DNA of 64,000 bases from Mycobacterium senriense. Lineage in GTDB: Bacteria; Actinomycetota; Actinomycetes; Mycobacteriales; Mycobacteriaceae. The stretch spans positions 992,001 through 1,056,000 of the forward strand of contig NZ_AP024828.1 in NCBI RefSeq assembly GCF_019668465.1, given 5' to 3'. Positions 1 to 10,615 of the stretch are shown here, in pieces; within the stretch, counting starts at the first letter, position 1, and each line of letters begins with the position of its first letter. The position numbers and the translations under genes were made by a program. Below the pieces are notes generated by a model that was not told where the DNA came from, did not search any database, and worked only from the letters and a program-made list of their open reading frames with translations.

Positions 1-2051
<2,051 letters not shown>

Positions 2052-2055
<4 letters not shown>

Positions 2056-2675
2056 ATCTTGAAGAGATCGCGGGCATCGCGCATGAACCGGACGGCGCAC
2101 CCGAAGGCGTTGTGGTTCTGACCCACGGCGCCGGCGGTAACCGGGATTCCGTTCTGCTGCAACAGGTTTGCGACGAGTGGGCGCAGCGCGGCTGGCTTGC
2201 GGTCCGTTACAACCTGCCCTACCGCCGCCGCCGGCCCAGCGGCCCTCCCTCGGGCTCGGCCGCCACCGACCGGGCCGGCATCGTCGAGGCCATCACGCTG
2301 TGCCGTGGCCTCACCGACGGCCCGCTGGTCGCCGGTGGACATTCCTATGGCGGGCGGCAGACGTCCATGGTGGTTGCGGCCGGGGAGGCCGCCGTGGACG
2401 TGCTGACGCTGTTCTCCTATCCGGTGCATCCCCCGGGCAAACCCGAACGCGCGCGCACCGAGCATTTACCCGACATCACGGTGCCGACCGTGTTCACGCA
2501 CGGCACCTCGGATCCGTTCGGCACGCCCGACGAACTGCGTGCCGCCGCCGCGTTGATCACCGGAACCACCGCCGTCGTCGAGATCGCCAGTGCCCGCCAC
2601 GATCTGCGATCCAAGACGTTGAACGTGCCGGCGTTGGCCGTCGATGCTGCTCTACAGCTACTCGGGCGCAATTAG
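2052..2675 (+). CDS. Alpha/beta hydrolase, dienelactone-hydrolase-like
   Basis: A 207-residue hydrolase of unknown substrate. Visible features are an N-terminal beta strand with HGAGG (residues 25-29, oxyanion-loop region), the nucleophile elbow GHSYGG with Ser98, a likely acid Asp154 in TSDPFG and a likely His183 in SARHDL, so the catalytic triad looks complete. There is no signal peptide, so it is probably cytosolic. The ATG overlaps the thiD stop (ATGA). The third position of this gene behind thiC and thiD matches the M. tuberculosis Rv0421c position as I recall it. A role in thiamine metabolism is only suggested by co-transcription. Confidence 0.85.
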
Positions 2676-2703
2676 CCAGTTAAAACTGGACAGTTTTGGC
2701 TGT
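2676..2703. promoter_or_regulatory. Tandem inverted repeats, probable MarR autoregulatory operator/promoter
   Basis: Directly after the hydrolase stop lies CCAGTT-AA-AACTGG (2676-2689), a perfect 6-bp inverted repeat, followed immediately by ACAG-TTTTGG-CTGT (2690-2703). They sit 18-46 bp before the marR GTG start at 2722, in an AT-rich stretch unlike its surroundings. MarR dimers typically bind such short palindromes in their own promoters. The operator assignment is inferred from position and symmetry; no precise -35/-10 pair is clear. Confidence 0.5.
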
Positions 2704-2721
2704 CTAACTTAAGCTGGTGTC

Positions 2722-3156
2722 GTGGAGGGCATCAGCAACTCCGCCGTAACGGCGGCACGCGATATCCGGGTGGTGTTCAGCAGGCTACGGCGCCGGCTGA
2801 AGGACATCGCGGTCGACGGCCTGACACCGTCGCAGACGGCGGTGCTCACCCGGCTGTGGAAAGAGGGGCCGTCGTCGGCCAGCGCATTGGCCGGCGCGGA
2901 ACAGGTCCGCCCCCAGTCGATGGCCACCATCCTGGCCGCCCTGGGCCAACGCGGGCTGATCGAACGCGCACCGGACCCGAATGACGGTCGGCGCCAAGTG
3001 GTCTCGCTGACCCCAGCTGGGAAGAGGCGCGCCGAAAGCGACCGCCGCGCCCGTGAGGAGTGGCTTGCCCGCACCATCCAGGAGCGCTACACCGAGTCCG
3101 AGCGGCGGGTCATCGTCGACGCGCTGTCCCTGCTCGAGCGCTTGACCGAACAATGA
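2722..3156 (+). CDS. MarR-family transcriptional regulator
   Basis: A 144-residue winged-helix repressor, the normal MarR size. The central region has the MarR helix-turn-helix (about residues 35-85: LTPSQTAVLTRLWKEG then the recognition segment around QVRPQSMATILAALGQRG) followed by the wing DPNDGRRQVVSLTPAG, the family's most conserved motif. The GTG start is supported by its place just after the palindromic operator. The gene sits 16 bp upstream of the luciferase-like oxidoreductase, so it most likely controls itself and that enzyme in response to a small aromatic or lipophilic ligand; the ligand is unknown. Confidence 0.9.
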   Translation: MEGISNSAVTAARDIRVVFSRLRRRLKDIAVDGLTPSQTAVLTRLWKEGPSSASALAGAEQVRPQSMATILAALGQRGLIERAPDPNDGRRQVVSLTPAGKRRAESDRRAREEWLARTIQERYTESERRVIVDALSLLERLTEQ

Positions 3157-3172
3157 AAGGACAGGTGCCACA

Positions 3173-4048
3173 ATGGAAGTAGGACTGCACTTCATCGACT
3201 TTCTACCCGGAGACCCGGCCATGCTGGGCCCGACGCTGGCCGACGCAGCCAAGGCCGCCGAGCAAGGCGGCGCCACGCTGTTCACCCTCGCCGACCACCT
3301 CTTCCAGATGGAAGAGCTTGCGCCCGCGCAGAATCCGTTCCTCGAGGGCTACACATCGCTGGGCTTCCTGGCCGCCCAGACGACTACGATCGATCTGGCC
3401 CTGCTGGTCACCGGCGTCACCTATCGCTATCCCGGTTTATTGGCCAAGGCGGTCACCACCCTGGACGTGCTGTCGCAGGGCCGGTCGATGCTGGGTTTGG
3501 GCGCGGCTTGGTACGAACGCGAGCACACCGCGCTGGGCATCCCGTATCCGCCACTGCGCACCCGCTTCGAAATGTTGGAAGAGACGCTGCAGATCTGTAG
3601 GCAGATGTGGAGTGCGAACGACGGGCCCTACACCGGCACGCACTACCAGCTGAACGAAACGATCTGTGAGCCGCAACCGATTCGGCGACCCCCGATCCTG
3701 ATCGGCGGGGACGGTGAGAAGAAGACGCTGCGCCTGGTCGCGCAGTACGCAGACGTCTGGAACAGCATGTCGAACGACGTCGGGGAGCTCGAGCACAAGA
3801 TCGAGGTGCTGAACCGGCACTGCGACGCGGTTGGCAGGGACCCCGGTGAGGTTCGCAAGACATCCGGCGGCCTGGCCGGCGCCGACCCCTTCGACAACAG
3901 GGACGAATTCCTGAAGACGGTCGAACGCTACGCCGCGCTGGGTGTCGACATGATCAATATCGGCCCGATGCCCGGCAATCCGGATCCGGTTGGTTTCGTC
4001 CGCCGCCTGGGCGACGAGGTGATTCCGCGACTCGCCGAAATAGGCTGA
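3173..4048 (+). CDS. LLM-class F420-dependent oxidoreductase
   Basis: A 291-residue luciferase-like (beta/alpha)8-barrel protein of the kind that, in mycobacteria, normally uses coenzyme F420 for hydride transfer. The conserved N-terminal strand, LADHLFQ (about residue 41), the segment LDVLSQGRSMLGLGAAW and the C-terminal PILIGGDGEKKTLRL-type motif support the family. A Shine-Dalgarno-like AAAGGAC sits about 8-12 nt before the ATG. It follows marR closely and is probably co-transcribed. The substrate cannot be told from sequence; F420 use is inferred from the subfamily and from fgd1 in the same window. Confidence 0.85.
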   Translation: MEVGLHFIDFLPGDPAMLGPTLADAAKAAEQGGATLFTLADHLFQMEELAPAQNPFLEGYTSLGFLAAQTTTIDLALLVTGVTYRYPGLLAKAVTTLDVLSQGRSMLGLGAAWYEREHTALGIPYPPLRTRFEMLEETLQICRQMWSANDGPYTGTHYQLNETICEPQPIRRPPILIGGDGEKKTLRLVAQYADVWNSMSNDVGELEHKIEVLNRHCDAVGRDPGEVRKTSGGLAGADPFDNRDEFLKTVERYAALGVDMINIGPMPGNPDPVGFVRRLGDEVIPRLAEIG

Positions 4049-4063
4049 TCAGTTGGTGATTCG

Positions 4064-5521
4064 TCATCCGGGATAGCGGGTGAAACAGGCATCCGCGTTG
4101 CCGGTCACGCCACCGCGGAACGCCGCGATCCGGGTGAAACCGGCCGGCACGCTGGTGCCGTCCGCGTCACTGGCCACCAGATGGTTGGTGAGCAGGCCGG
4201 CGACCGCCTCGTCGAGATCACCGGCGGTCAGCAGCAATTGGTTGTGTGAGGGCAGGTCGATCGGCTCAGCCATCTTGCGATGCGCCACACCGGTCAGGCA
4301 TGCGGTCCGCAGGGCGGTCCACGGGCTCTGCATCGGCAGGCCGTGCTCGTGCTGCACCGCCAGCGCATATCTCGACATCACGACGGACAGCGCGGTGTCG
4401 TCGCCCTGCGGCAGGGTCTGCTGCTTTTCGTCGGCGACCGTGCCCATGGCGGCGAGCCCGGACAGGTCGATCACGATGGTGTTGGTAGCCGGGCAGTAGG
4501 ACGCCGGTGGGGTGGCCTTGGCGTCCGGGCAATCGGCCGGCTGGTAGGACAGGGCCGGCGGGTTGGTCGGGGCGAAGACCTTTCCCAGCAGCTCCATCAA
4601 ATTCGACAGGGTGTCCTGGTTGATCTTCACCTCACCGGTCTCCGTTGCCCCAGAGTTGTCGACCCGCAAGGCGTTTGGCAGATCGCCACGGCGCTGTTCG
4701 ATTTCGTGGCGGTTGATCGCCGCACAGGCCGAGGCGCCGTTGAGGAATCCCATCTGGAAGGCGCTGATGCGGTCAAGGGCCGACCCGTGCGCGTCGTCGT
4801 TTTCGGTCTCGCTGTCCATCACCGGGTCACGGGTGGTGATGATCCCCGCCAGCACGTGGTCGAGCCCGTCGGCGGTGCTCAGCGTGAAGCGCGGCGACTT
4901 GCCGTCGGCGACCCAGTACAGATAGACGCCCGCGAAGCAGTCGGCCTGCTGCTCGCGGACGATGGTCGCGTCCCGTCGGGTCACCAGCTTCGCCATCTGC
5001 TGCAGCGCATGTCCGAATTCGTGTGCCAGCACAACGGTTACGGACATGTCGCCGAAGTACTTCTGTGCGACGGGCATGAATACGCCGCGGTCCCAGGCGA
5101 TCAGGTTGCACCTGTTGGTGTAGAAGGCGTTGACGAGCTTGTAGGTCTCGTTGTGGCACACGATTGGGCTGCGCGGATCGCTGGAGTTGTACGACACCAG
5201 TTTGCCGACCGGAACGAACTTGCCCGGCAGCGATTGGTCGTATACCGACTGCCAGTAGTCCTCGATGTCGTTGACCGACAACAGCGCCAGGTTGTCGATC
5301 GGCCCGTTGTCGGTGTTGAGCACCTTCCCCGTGGGACTGGGCGCGTTCGAACGGATTCCGCTGGGCCCGTTGATCGCGGGCAGTCCCCCGACCAGAAAGG
5401 GGTCGTTCAGCATCGACAGCGCACGCCCGTCGACGAACGTCGTGCAACCGGCCACCATAAGTACTGTCGCTGCCCAGAGGATCGCCGACCTGAGCGCAGC
5501 GCTATTCATGACCAACCTCAT
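4064..5521 (-). CDS. lpqM: LpqM, lipoprotein neutral zinc metallopeptidase
   Basis: A 485-residue exported putative peptidase. The N-terminus is a lipoprotein signal peptide with lipobox MVAGC (lipidated Cys26). The zinc motif HEFGH (His167, Glu168, His171) and a downstream EQQAD segment (Glu190 to Asp194), probably the third ligand region, are typical of the YpfJ-like neutral zinc metallopeptidase family. It is the last gene of a minus-strand cluster of exported proteins (LpqL, its paralog, 13E12 protein), with 52 bp separating it from the HNH gene upstream. The substrate is unknown; it probably acts on cell-envelope proteins outside the membrane. Confidence 0.88.
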   Translation of the reverse strand: MRLVMNSAALRSAILWAATVLMVAGCTTFVDGRALSMLNDPFLVGGLPAINGPSGIRSNAPSPTGKVLNTDNGPIDNLALLSVNDIEDYWQSVYDQSLPGKFVPVGKLVSYNSSDPRSPIVCHNETYKLVNAFYTNRCNLIAWDRGVFMPVAQKYFGDMSVTVVLAHEFGHALQQMAKLVTRRDATIVREQQADCFAGVYLYWVADGKSPRFTLSTADGLDHVLAGIITTRDPVMDSETENDDAHGSALDRISAFQMGFLNGASACAAINRHEIEQRRGDLPNALRVDNSGATETGEVKINQDTLSNLMELLGKVFAPTNPPALSYQPADCPDAKATPPASYCPATNTIVIDLSGLAAMGTVADEKQQTLPQGDDTALSVVMSRYALAVQHEHGLPMQSPWTALRTACLTGVAHRKMAEPIDLPSHNQLLLTAGDLDEAVAGLLTNHLVASDADGTSVPAGFTRIAAFRGGVTGNADACFTRYPG

Positions 5522-5573
5522 CCCGACCGGCTTCAGGGCAGCATCAAGGGAACTCAGTCTAGAGGCATCGACC

Positions 5574-7130
5574 TTACCCGGCAGCCGGAGTCGAGGGGCC
5601 CAGCAAACATGTACGTTGCGGTGCGGTACTAGAAAGGCGGCGGTTCGTCGTCGCCGTCGGCCGGCGGTGCGGGGCCGAGGTGGCGGCCTCGGGTTCTGGG
5701 CGTTTCGGGCGCCGGGCTTGGTGGTTTTGCCGGCGTTCGGTGGCGATGCGTGCGGCCCGGCTTTTGGCGCGGGTGCGCGTGCGTCGGGGCATCATCGCGG
5801 TGCGCTCGGCGCAGTAGTCCAGGGGTGAGTCGGCTTCGGCGGCCGGGATCGCGCCGGTGGGCGCGCAAAGGCTGGGGAACATCAGCGCGCTGCCCGGGGT
5901 GGTGACATAGGTGCGCCCCGCCGGCGAGGACAGAATCAGCGTGCCGTCGGGCAGCTGCCGCTCGCGCCACCCCCAAAACGTTTTCACCAAATGATGGGTG
6001 CGACACAGACATTTGAGATTGGACGCTTGCGTCGCGCCGCCATCGGCATACGGGATCGTATGGTCGAGATCGCAGTCGGTGGCCGGGCGATCGCAGCCGG
6101 GCCAGCGACACGTCAAATCCCGGCACCGCACGAAATCGGCCAGCGCCCTGGACGGCACGTAGCCCGCCTCCGGCGGCGCATCCCCGTGATGGACCAGCGG
6201 GGTCAGCTTGGCCGAAGCGGCCAACTCGGCGAGCAATTCTGGTGGGATCAAACCCTCGGCACCCATTTGAGCGCCCGGCGTTGAACCGCGGCCATCCAGC
6301 ACGGCCTGCTCGGCGATCACATGAATCACCACCGGGCTCGATGCGGCTCGTTTACCGGACCCGCAATCCGACCGCCCGCACCGACACCCCAGCCGATTTG
6401 CGCCGGCGGCCAACGCTTTTAACGCGTCAGCGCGGCGCTGCTCCCGACTGCGCGGATCGTGCTCACACACCGTGGCCGCCAACGCATTCAATCGTTTATC
6501 CAACGCATGCGCGTCCGGACTCAATAGGCTGCCTTCGATATGCGACACGCCATCGCCCGCATCGGCGATCCAGATTTCGCGATCGGCCACGCGCTCCCTG
6601 CGCCGCCGTACCGCATCCGCATCAGCACGGGACACCACCCGATCCACCTGGGCGGCCAGCCGGCCCTGACTCAGTGACGGCCACCTGGTCACGTTGGCGG
6701 CCACCGTGGCGTCCACGGCGCCCAACACGTCGGGGTCGGTGACCAAATCGGTGCGGAAAACGATCGTTTGAAACATCCGGTAATCGATATCCCCGGCGGT
6801 AAAGACCCCACCCACCTTCGGCAGACGTTCCCGCATCGCCCGGGCATAGCGCACCCGGCTGGCGGCCAGCCCCTGACCGATCCGCAACTCCGCCGCCACC
6901 TCCGCACTCACCGCCGCCTCGGTATCGACCGCCCACTCCTCACATTCCGAGCAGCGCGAAAGCCGGTAGGCGAACAACTCCCCGATCGCCACCAACTGCT
7001 CAGCCGCCGCCCGGTTCTCCACCCGCGAAAACACACCGATCCGCTCCAGCAGCGCGGCCGACTCCGCCGTGACCGACGGATGGCGCCGCTCGACCAACTC
7101 GTCGAACCGGGCGATCACATCTTCGAACAT
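5574..7130 (-). CDS. 13E12/DUF222 repeat-family protein with C-terminal HNH nuclease domain
   Basis: About 518 residues. The N-terminal two thirds is the DUF222 (13E12) region typical of mycobacteria, beginning MFEDVIARFDELVERRHP. The C-terminal part carries an HNH-type fold with CRDLTCRWPGC, then CDLDHTIPYADGGAT, N in ASNLKCLCRTHH and the closing His, so the nuclease centre looks intact; a low-complexity Arg/Pro-rich tail follows. The ATG at 7130 was chosen because family members start there, although the frame stays open upstream. These genes occur in many copies per mycobacterial genome and are linked with mobile or repetitive DNA; the true function is unknown. Confidence 0.85.
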   Translation of the reverse strand: MFEDVIARFDELVERRHPSVTAESAALLERIGVFSRVENRAAAEQLVAIGELFAYRLSRCSECEEWAVDTEAAVSAEVAAELRIGQGLAASRVRYARAMRERLPKVGGVFTAGDIDYRMFQTIVFRTDLVTDPDVLGAVDATVAANVTRWPSLSQGRLAAQVDRVVSRADADAVRRRRERVADREIWIADAGDGVSHIEGSLLSPDAHALDKRLNALAATVCEHDPRSREQRRADALKALAAGANRLGCRCGRSDCGSGKRAASSPVVIHVIAEQAVLDGRGSTPGAQMGAEGLIPPELLAELAASAKLTPLVHHGDAPPEAGYVPSRALADFVRCRDLTCRWPGCDRPATDCDLDHTIPYADGGATQASNLKCLCRTHHLVKTFWGWRERQLPDGTLILSSPAGRTYVTTPGSALMFPSLCAPTGAIPAAEADSPLDYCAERTAMMPRRTRTRAKSRAARIATERRQNHQARRPKRPEPEAATSAPHRRPTATTNRRLSSTAPQRTCLLGPSTPAAG

Positions 7131-7167
7131 ACGTTCGATCCTGCCATCGGGGTCCGACAAGCCGGCG

Positions 7168-8637
7168 TTAGGGCACCCGGCTGCGATGCCTCTTGTTGTG
7201 TGGCGGCACACCGTTGACCCCACCGATCGACTCCGCGTAGCTGCCGACTGCGAATCCGACGCCAGACCCCATGACGGCCAACGCTTCCCGGTTGATGTTG
7301 TCGACGGTGTCGCGTGGGCTCTGGACGTTGGGATCGAACGGCACACCGGGTCGGCCGCCCCACAGTCGGGCCTGCACGGGGGTTTTCGGCTGCGATGATC
7401 CGGTGGTCATGCCGCCGACGGGCACGCCCGCGATCATGAAGGGGTGGTAGTCGGCCCTGGTGTCCAACGGCATGTCCGCGGGCCGCTTGCCCGCGAGATT
7501 CAGATAGCCGGACAGGGTGCGTTCGATGCCGGCCGAGCCTTCGGGCACATCCCCGGGCAAGACACCGGGCCCGGGCGGGCCGGACTGATCGCCGTCGTCG
7601 GTGAAGAATCCGGCGTTGGGCGAACCCAGCATGGTGAAGTTCAAGTACAGCGCGATGTCGTTGAGTTGGTCGCGGTCCATGCCGAACACGTAATCCAGGA
7701 CGCCGTTGCGGCCGTCCACGTCGGCGCCCCAGAACACGAACCGCACCGCGTTGTTCACCGGAGCGAGCGGGCCCAGTTGCAGCGCCGTCTCCAGGACGGC
7801 GGCCACCCCGGAGCCGTCGTCATTGATCCCGGGTCCGGCGCGTGAGCCGTCCAGGTGCGCGCCCACCACGACGACGTCGTGGGCCGACCCGGTTTTGGTC
7901 TGCGCCACGACATTTCGGGAAGTGATCTTGATGTTCTGCGCATCCAGCACCAGACGTATCGGCGCGGTGGAGCCGGTCAGCGCGGCGGCGCCGGAGGAAC
8001 CCAGCACGGCGACCGGCACGGTCAGCTGCTTGAAATAGCCGGTGGTGAACAGCGTGGGTGGGGCTCCCCGCCCGGTGGGCGAACTGAGCACGATCAGGGC
8101 GCTCGCGCCCTTGGCCACCGCGCTGTTCTGCTTGTCGACCACCGAACACTGCGCGTCATCGACGACGGCGATCGCGCCCTTGGGCACGACGGCCGGGTAG
8201 TCGTTGGGTGCGCAACCCGAGGGTCGCGTCGGCCGGATCGGCTGACCGGTCAGTCCCCCGGGCGGCGTCTGCACCAGCAGCGAGGCCTGGTCGACGGGAT
8301 AGCTGCGGCCCGCAATGGTCACCGCCGGCTTACCCAACGACACGGTGTAGAGCCGGTCGAACTGCGGAGTCTGTACATCGAAACCCTTGTCCCGCAGAGC
8401 TTTAGCGACGTAGTCCACGCTGGCGTTGAACCCCGGCGTCCCGTCCGCGCGGTTGCCGCCATTGGCGTTGGCGACGTTCTGCAGGGCACGCAGGTGCGTC
8501 AGCATGCCCTCGACGTTCACCTCTTTGGCCAAACTGTGGCCGAGATCCGGCGTCGCCGTCGGCACTCCCGGCCGCGTCGACGAACAACCGGCCACCACCG
8601 CGATCGACAGCAGCGTCGCGCCCACCCGGGAGATCAT
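7168..8637 (-). CDS. LpqL-like lipoprotein, M28-peptidase paralog with lost catalytic residues
   Basis: A 489-residue lipoprotein (lipobox VVAGC, Cys18) with a PA domain inserted in an M28 aminopeptidase fold, clearly duplicated from the adjacent lpqL. Aligning the two by eye, His261 and Asp273 of the zinc site are kept. The Glu-Glu pair (GAEELG in LpqL) has become GADVDG, the metal Asp of NVDML is Thr335 (NFTML) and the last metal His of DPNYHQ is Gln439 (DPNVQS). It is therefore probably not an active aminopeptidase and may bind peptides or regulate its partner. Its ATG overlaps the lpqL stop (ATGA), so the two are made together. Confidence 0.9.
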   Translation of the reverse strand: MISRVGATLLSIAVVAGCSSTRPGVPTATPDLGHSLAKEVNVEGMLTHLRALQNVANANGGNRADGTPGFNASVDYVAKALRDKGFDVQTPQFDRLYTVSLGKPAVTIAGRSYPVDQASLLVQTPPGGLTGQPIRPTRPSGCAPNDYPAVVPKGAIAVVDDAQCSVVDKQNSAVAKGASALIVLSSPTGRGAPPTLFTTGYFKQLTVPVAVLGSSGAAALTGSTAPIRLVLDAQNIKITSRNVVAQTKTGSAHDVVVVGAHLDGSRAGPGINDDGSGVAAVLETALQLGPLAPVNNAVRFVFWGADVDGRNGVLDYVFGMDRDQLNDIALYLNFTMLGSPNAGFFTDDGDQSGPPGPGVLPGDVPEGSAGIERTLSGYLNLAGKRPADMPLDTRADYHPFMIAGVPVGGMTTGSSQPKTPVQARLWGGRPGVPFDPNVQSPRDTVDNINREALAVMGSGVGFAVGSYAESIGGVNGVPPHNKRHRSRVP

Positions 8638-10127
8638 GACTTGCTGAGCACGTGCCGGGTGCGGTCGGCCATGACGGGGACGCCGTTATGCCCGCCGAGG
8701 TCTTGCGCGTAGAGACCGATCGCGTAAGCCACGCCGCCACCGTTGATTCCCAGCGCGGTGCGGTTGACGTGGTCGAGCGTGTCGGTCTTCTGGTGATAGT
8801 TGGGGTCGAACGGCTGGTCGGCGGTCCCGCCCCACAGCTTGGCCTGGTCGGCGGACATCTTGCCCTCGGCGCCTGAGAACAGGCCGCCGGCGGGGATCCC
8901 CGCCAGGGTGAATCCGTCGTAGTCGGACCGGCCGTCGAATGAGGTGTCCTGCGCGGTCTTTCCGGCCGACTTCAGGTACGCGACCAGTGTGCGCTCAATG
9001 CCGGCCGAACCCTCCGGCACCACCGGCTGGCCGCGAGCGTCCGCGGGCAGCGACTGGTCGCCGTCGTAGGTGAAGTAGCCGGGGTTCGGCGACGCGAGCA
9101 TGTCGACGTTCAGGTAGAGCGCAATGTTTTTCAGCGCCGTCAGGTCCAGCGACTCGACATAGTTGCGCGACCCGATCAGCCCGAGCTCCTCGGCACCCCA
9201 GAAGCCGAACCGCAGCGCGTTGTGCACTGACGGCGAACTCCCCAGCCGCACAGCGGTTTCCAGCACCGCGGCCACGCCCGAGCCGTTGTCGTTGATGCCC
9301 GGCCCGGCGGGCACGCTGTCCAGGTGCGCCCCCGCCATCACCACGTCGGTCCCCGAGCCGGTCTTGGTCTGCGCAATCACGTTGCGGGCCCGGAAACTTT
9401 GGGCGCTGGCGTTGAGCTTGATCGTGGTGGGCCCCGGCTGTCCACGCAGCTGCACGCCCACCGATTTGGTCACGCTCAGCACCGGAATCTTCACGTCCGT
9501 GGCCGATCCGAGCGTTCCGCCCATCTCTTGCTCGTCGACGTTGTCGGCGATGATCATCGCCGCGGCGCCGCGCTGTGCCGCGACGTCTTCCTTCTGGGCG
9601 AACGGGCAGGTGCCGCGGTCGACCAGCACCACCGCCCCCTGCAGCGGCAGGTTCGCGTAGTCGGAGGCCGCGCAGCCGAGGTTGTTCGCCGGTGCGGCGA
9701 CCAGCGGCCCGCTCACCCCGTCCGGACCGGTGCCCAGGCTGAAGTCCAGTGCGTGCGCCTCCACCGTCTTGCCGGCGACGGTGAGTACCGGCTTGTCGGC
9801 GTGGAACACCCGCGCCGAGAATTCGGGGGTTTGCACGTCGAATCCACTGCCGCGCAAGACGTTTACCACGTAGTCGACGCTGGCCTCGTATCCAGGCGTG
9901 CCCACCGCCCGGGTGCCGTTGTTGGCGTTGGCGATGTCTTGCAACTTCGACAGGTGCGCCATCATCGCGTCGGCCGTGACCTTGTCGCGCAACGCCGAGG
10001 CAAATGCGCCGGCGGCGGCGGGCGTTTGCTGCGAGTCAGACGACGACCGATGGAAGCAGCCGGTTGAGATTGCGGTCAGAGCGACCACGGCGACCAACGC
10101 CGGAATCGTCGCGGATTTGTTCACCAT
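8634..10127 (-). CDS. lpqL: LpqL, lipoprotein aminopeptidase of family M28
   Basis: A 497-residue exported zinc aminopeptidase. The signal sequence ends in STGC (Cys24, a slightly atypical lipobox). A PA domain spans roughly residues 130-245 and the M28 catalytic core follows. All five expected metal/catalytic positions are visible: His268 (GAHLD), Asp280 (GPGIND), Glu313-Glu314 (GAEELG), Asp342 (NVDML) and His445 (NYHQKTD). The chosen start is the ATG of MVNKSATIP; upstream in-frame sequence codes no signal peptide. It lies downstream of the CD225 and DUF2752 genes on the same strand and is translationally coupled to a degenerate paralog downstream. It likely trims peptides in the periplasm or on the cell surface. 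Confidence 0.92.
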   Translation of the reverse strand: MVNKSATIPALVAVVALTAISTGCFHRSSSDSQQTPAAAGAFASALRDKVTADAMMAHLSKLQDIANANNGTRAVGTPGYEASVDYVVNVLRGSGFDVQTPEFSARVFHADKPVLTVAGKTVEAHALDFSLGTGPDGVSGPLVAAPANNLGCAASDYANLPLQGAVVLVDRGTCPFAQKEDVAAQRGAAAMIIADNVDEQEMGGTLGSATDVKIPVLSVTKSVGVQLRGQPGPTTIKLNASAQSFRARNVIAQTKTGSGTDVVMAGAHLDSVPAGPGINDNGSGVAAVLETAVRLGSSPSVHNALRFGFWGAEELGLIGSRNYVESLDLTALKNIALYLNVDMLASPNPGYFTYDGDQSLPADARGQPVVPEGSAGIERTLVAYLKSAGKTAQDTSFDGRSDYDGFTLAGIPAGGLFSGAEGKMSADQAKLWGGTADQPFDPNYHQKTDTLDHVNRTALGINGGGVAYAIGLYAQDLGGHNGVPVMADRTRHVLSKS

Positions 10128-10180
10128 CGCGCCCCAGGTTAGACCGCGGCCGCAGCGGCCCGGTTCAGGACACGGCGGTA

Positions 10181-10606
10181 TCAGACATACAGCGCGGTGA
10201 AGGGCGCAACGGGGATGTTGCGCACCACGAACCAGGCCAGCACCAGCGACAGCGTCACGACGGCGGCCCAGCGCCGGTGCTGCCAGCCGCGGATCCGGCG
10301 GCCCACCAGGCGCCCGTAGGTCCAGGCGCAGTACGTCCACAGCAACAACGCGACAGCCGCCAGGCCCAAAGCGTTGAACCTGGCGGCCGCCAACAGATTG
10401 CCGTGCATAAGCGAATACACCATGCGCAGGCTGCCGCATCCGGGACAGTCGATCCCCAACAACGCCTTGGTGGGGCATACCGGCAGCGGGCCGTGCGGGG
10501 TGGTCGGGTCGCCCGCCCAGATGGCGGCGCACATCAATGTGGTGGACGCGGCCACCACCAGTGGTGCACCCAGATTCGCGTGCGCCGCCCCCCAGCGGGT
10601 CACCAT
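10181..10606 (-). CDS. DUF2752 family membrane protein
   Basis: A 141-residue integral membrane protein with three hydrophobic segments (about residues 13-30, 75-95 and 112-128). The signature is the extracytoplasmic or inter-helix motif CPTKALLGIDCPGCGSLR, with four conserved cysteines' worth of CxxxxGxxCPGC-like spacing, followed by MVYSLMHG, which is characteristic of DUF2752. Function is unknown. It starts 9 nt after the stop of the CD225-family gene, and these two families are often neighbours in actinobacteria, so they are probably one operon running on into lpqL 53 bp away. Confidence 0.85.
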   Translation of the reverse strand: MVTRWGAAHANLGAPLVVAASTTLMCAAIWAGDPTTPHGPLPVCPTKALLGIDCPGCGSLRMVYSLMHGNLLAAARFNALGLAAVALLLWTYCAWTYGRLVGRRIRGWQHRRWAAVVTLSLVLAWFVVRNIPVAPFTALYV

Positions 10607-10615
10607 GATCAGGTT

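Noticed and set aside
5629..6126. A second minus-strand frame inside the HNH gene resembling its C-terminus
   Set aside because: The annotated frame already carries the full HNH motif; this one is a +1 shadow rather than a frameshifted copy.
5574..7130. Possible insertion sequence or mobile element at the 13E12/HNH gene
   Set aside because: No terminal inverted repeats, target duplications or transposase are visible around it; the family is widespread in mycobacteria as ordinary genes.
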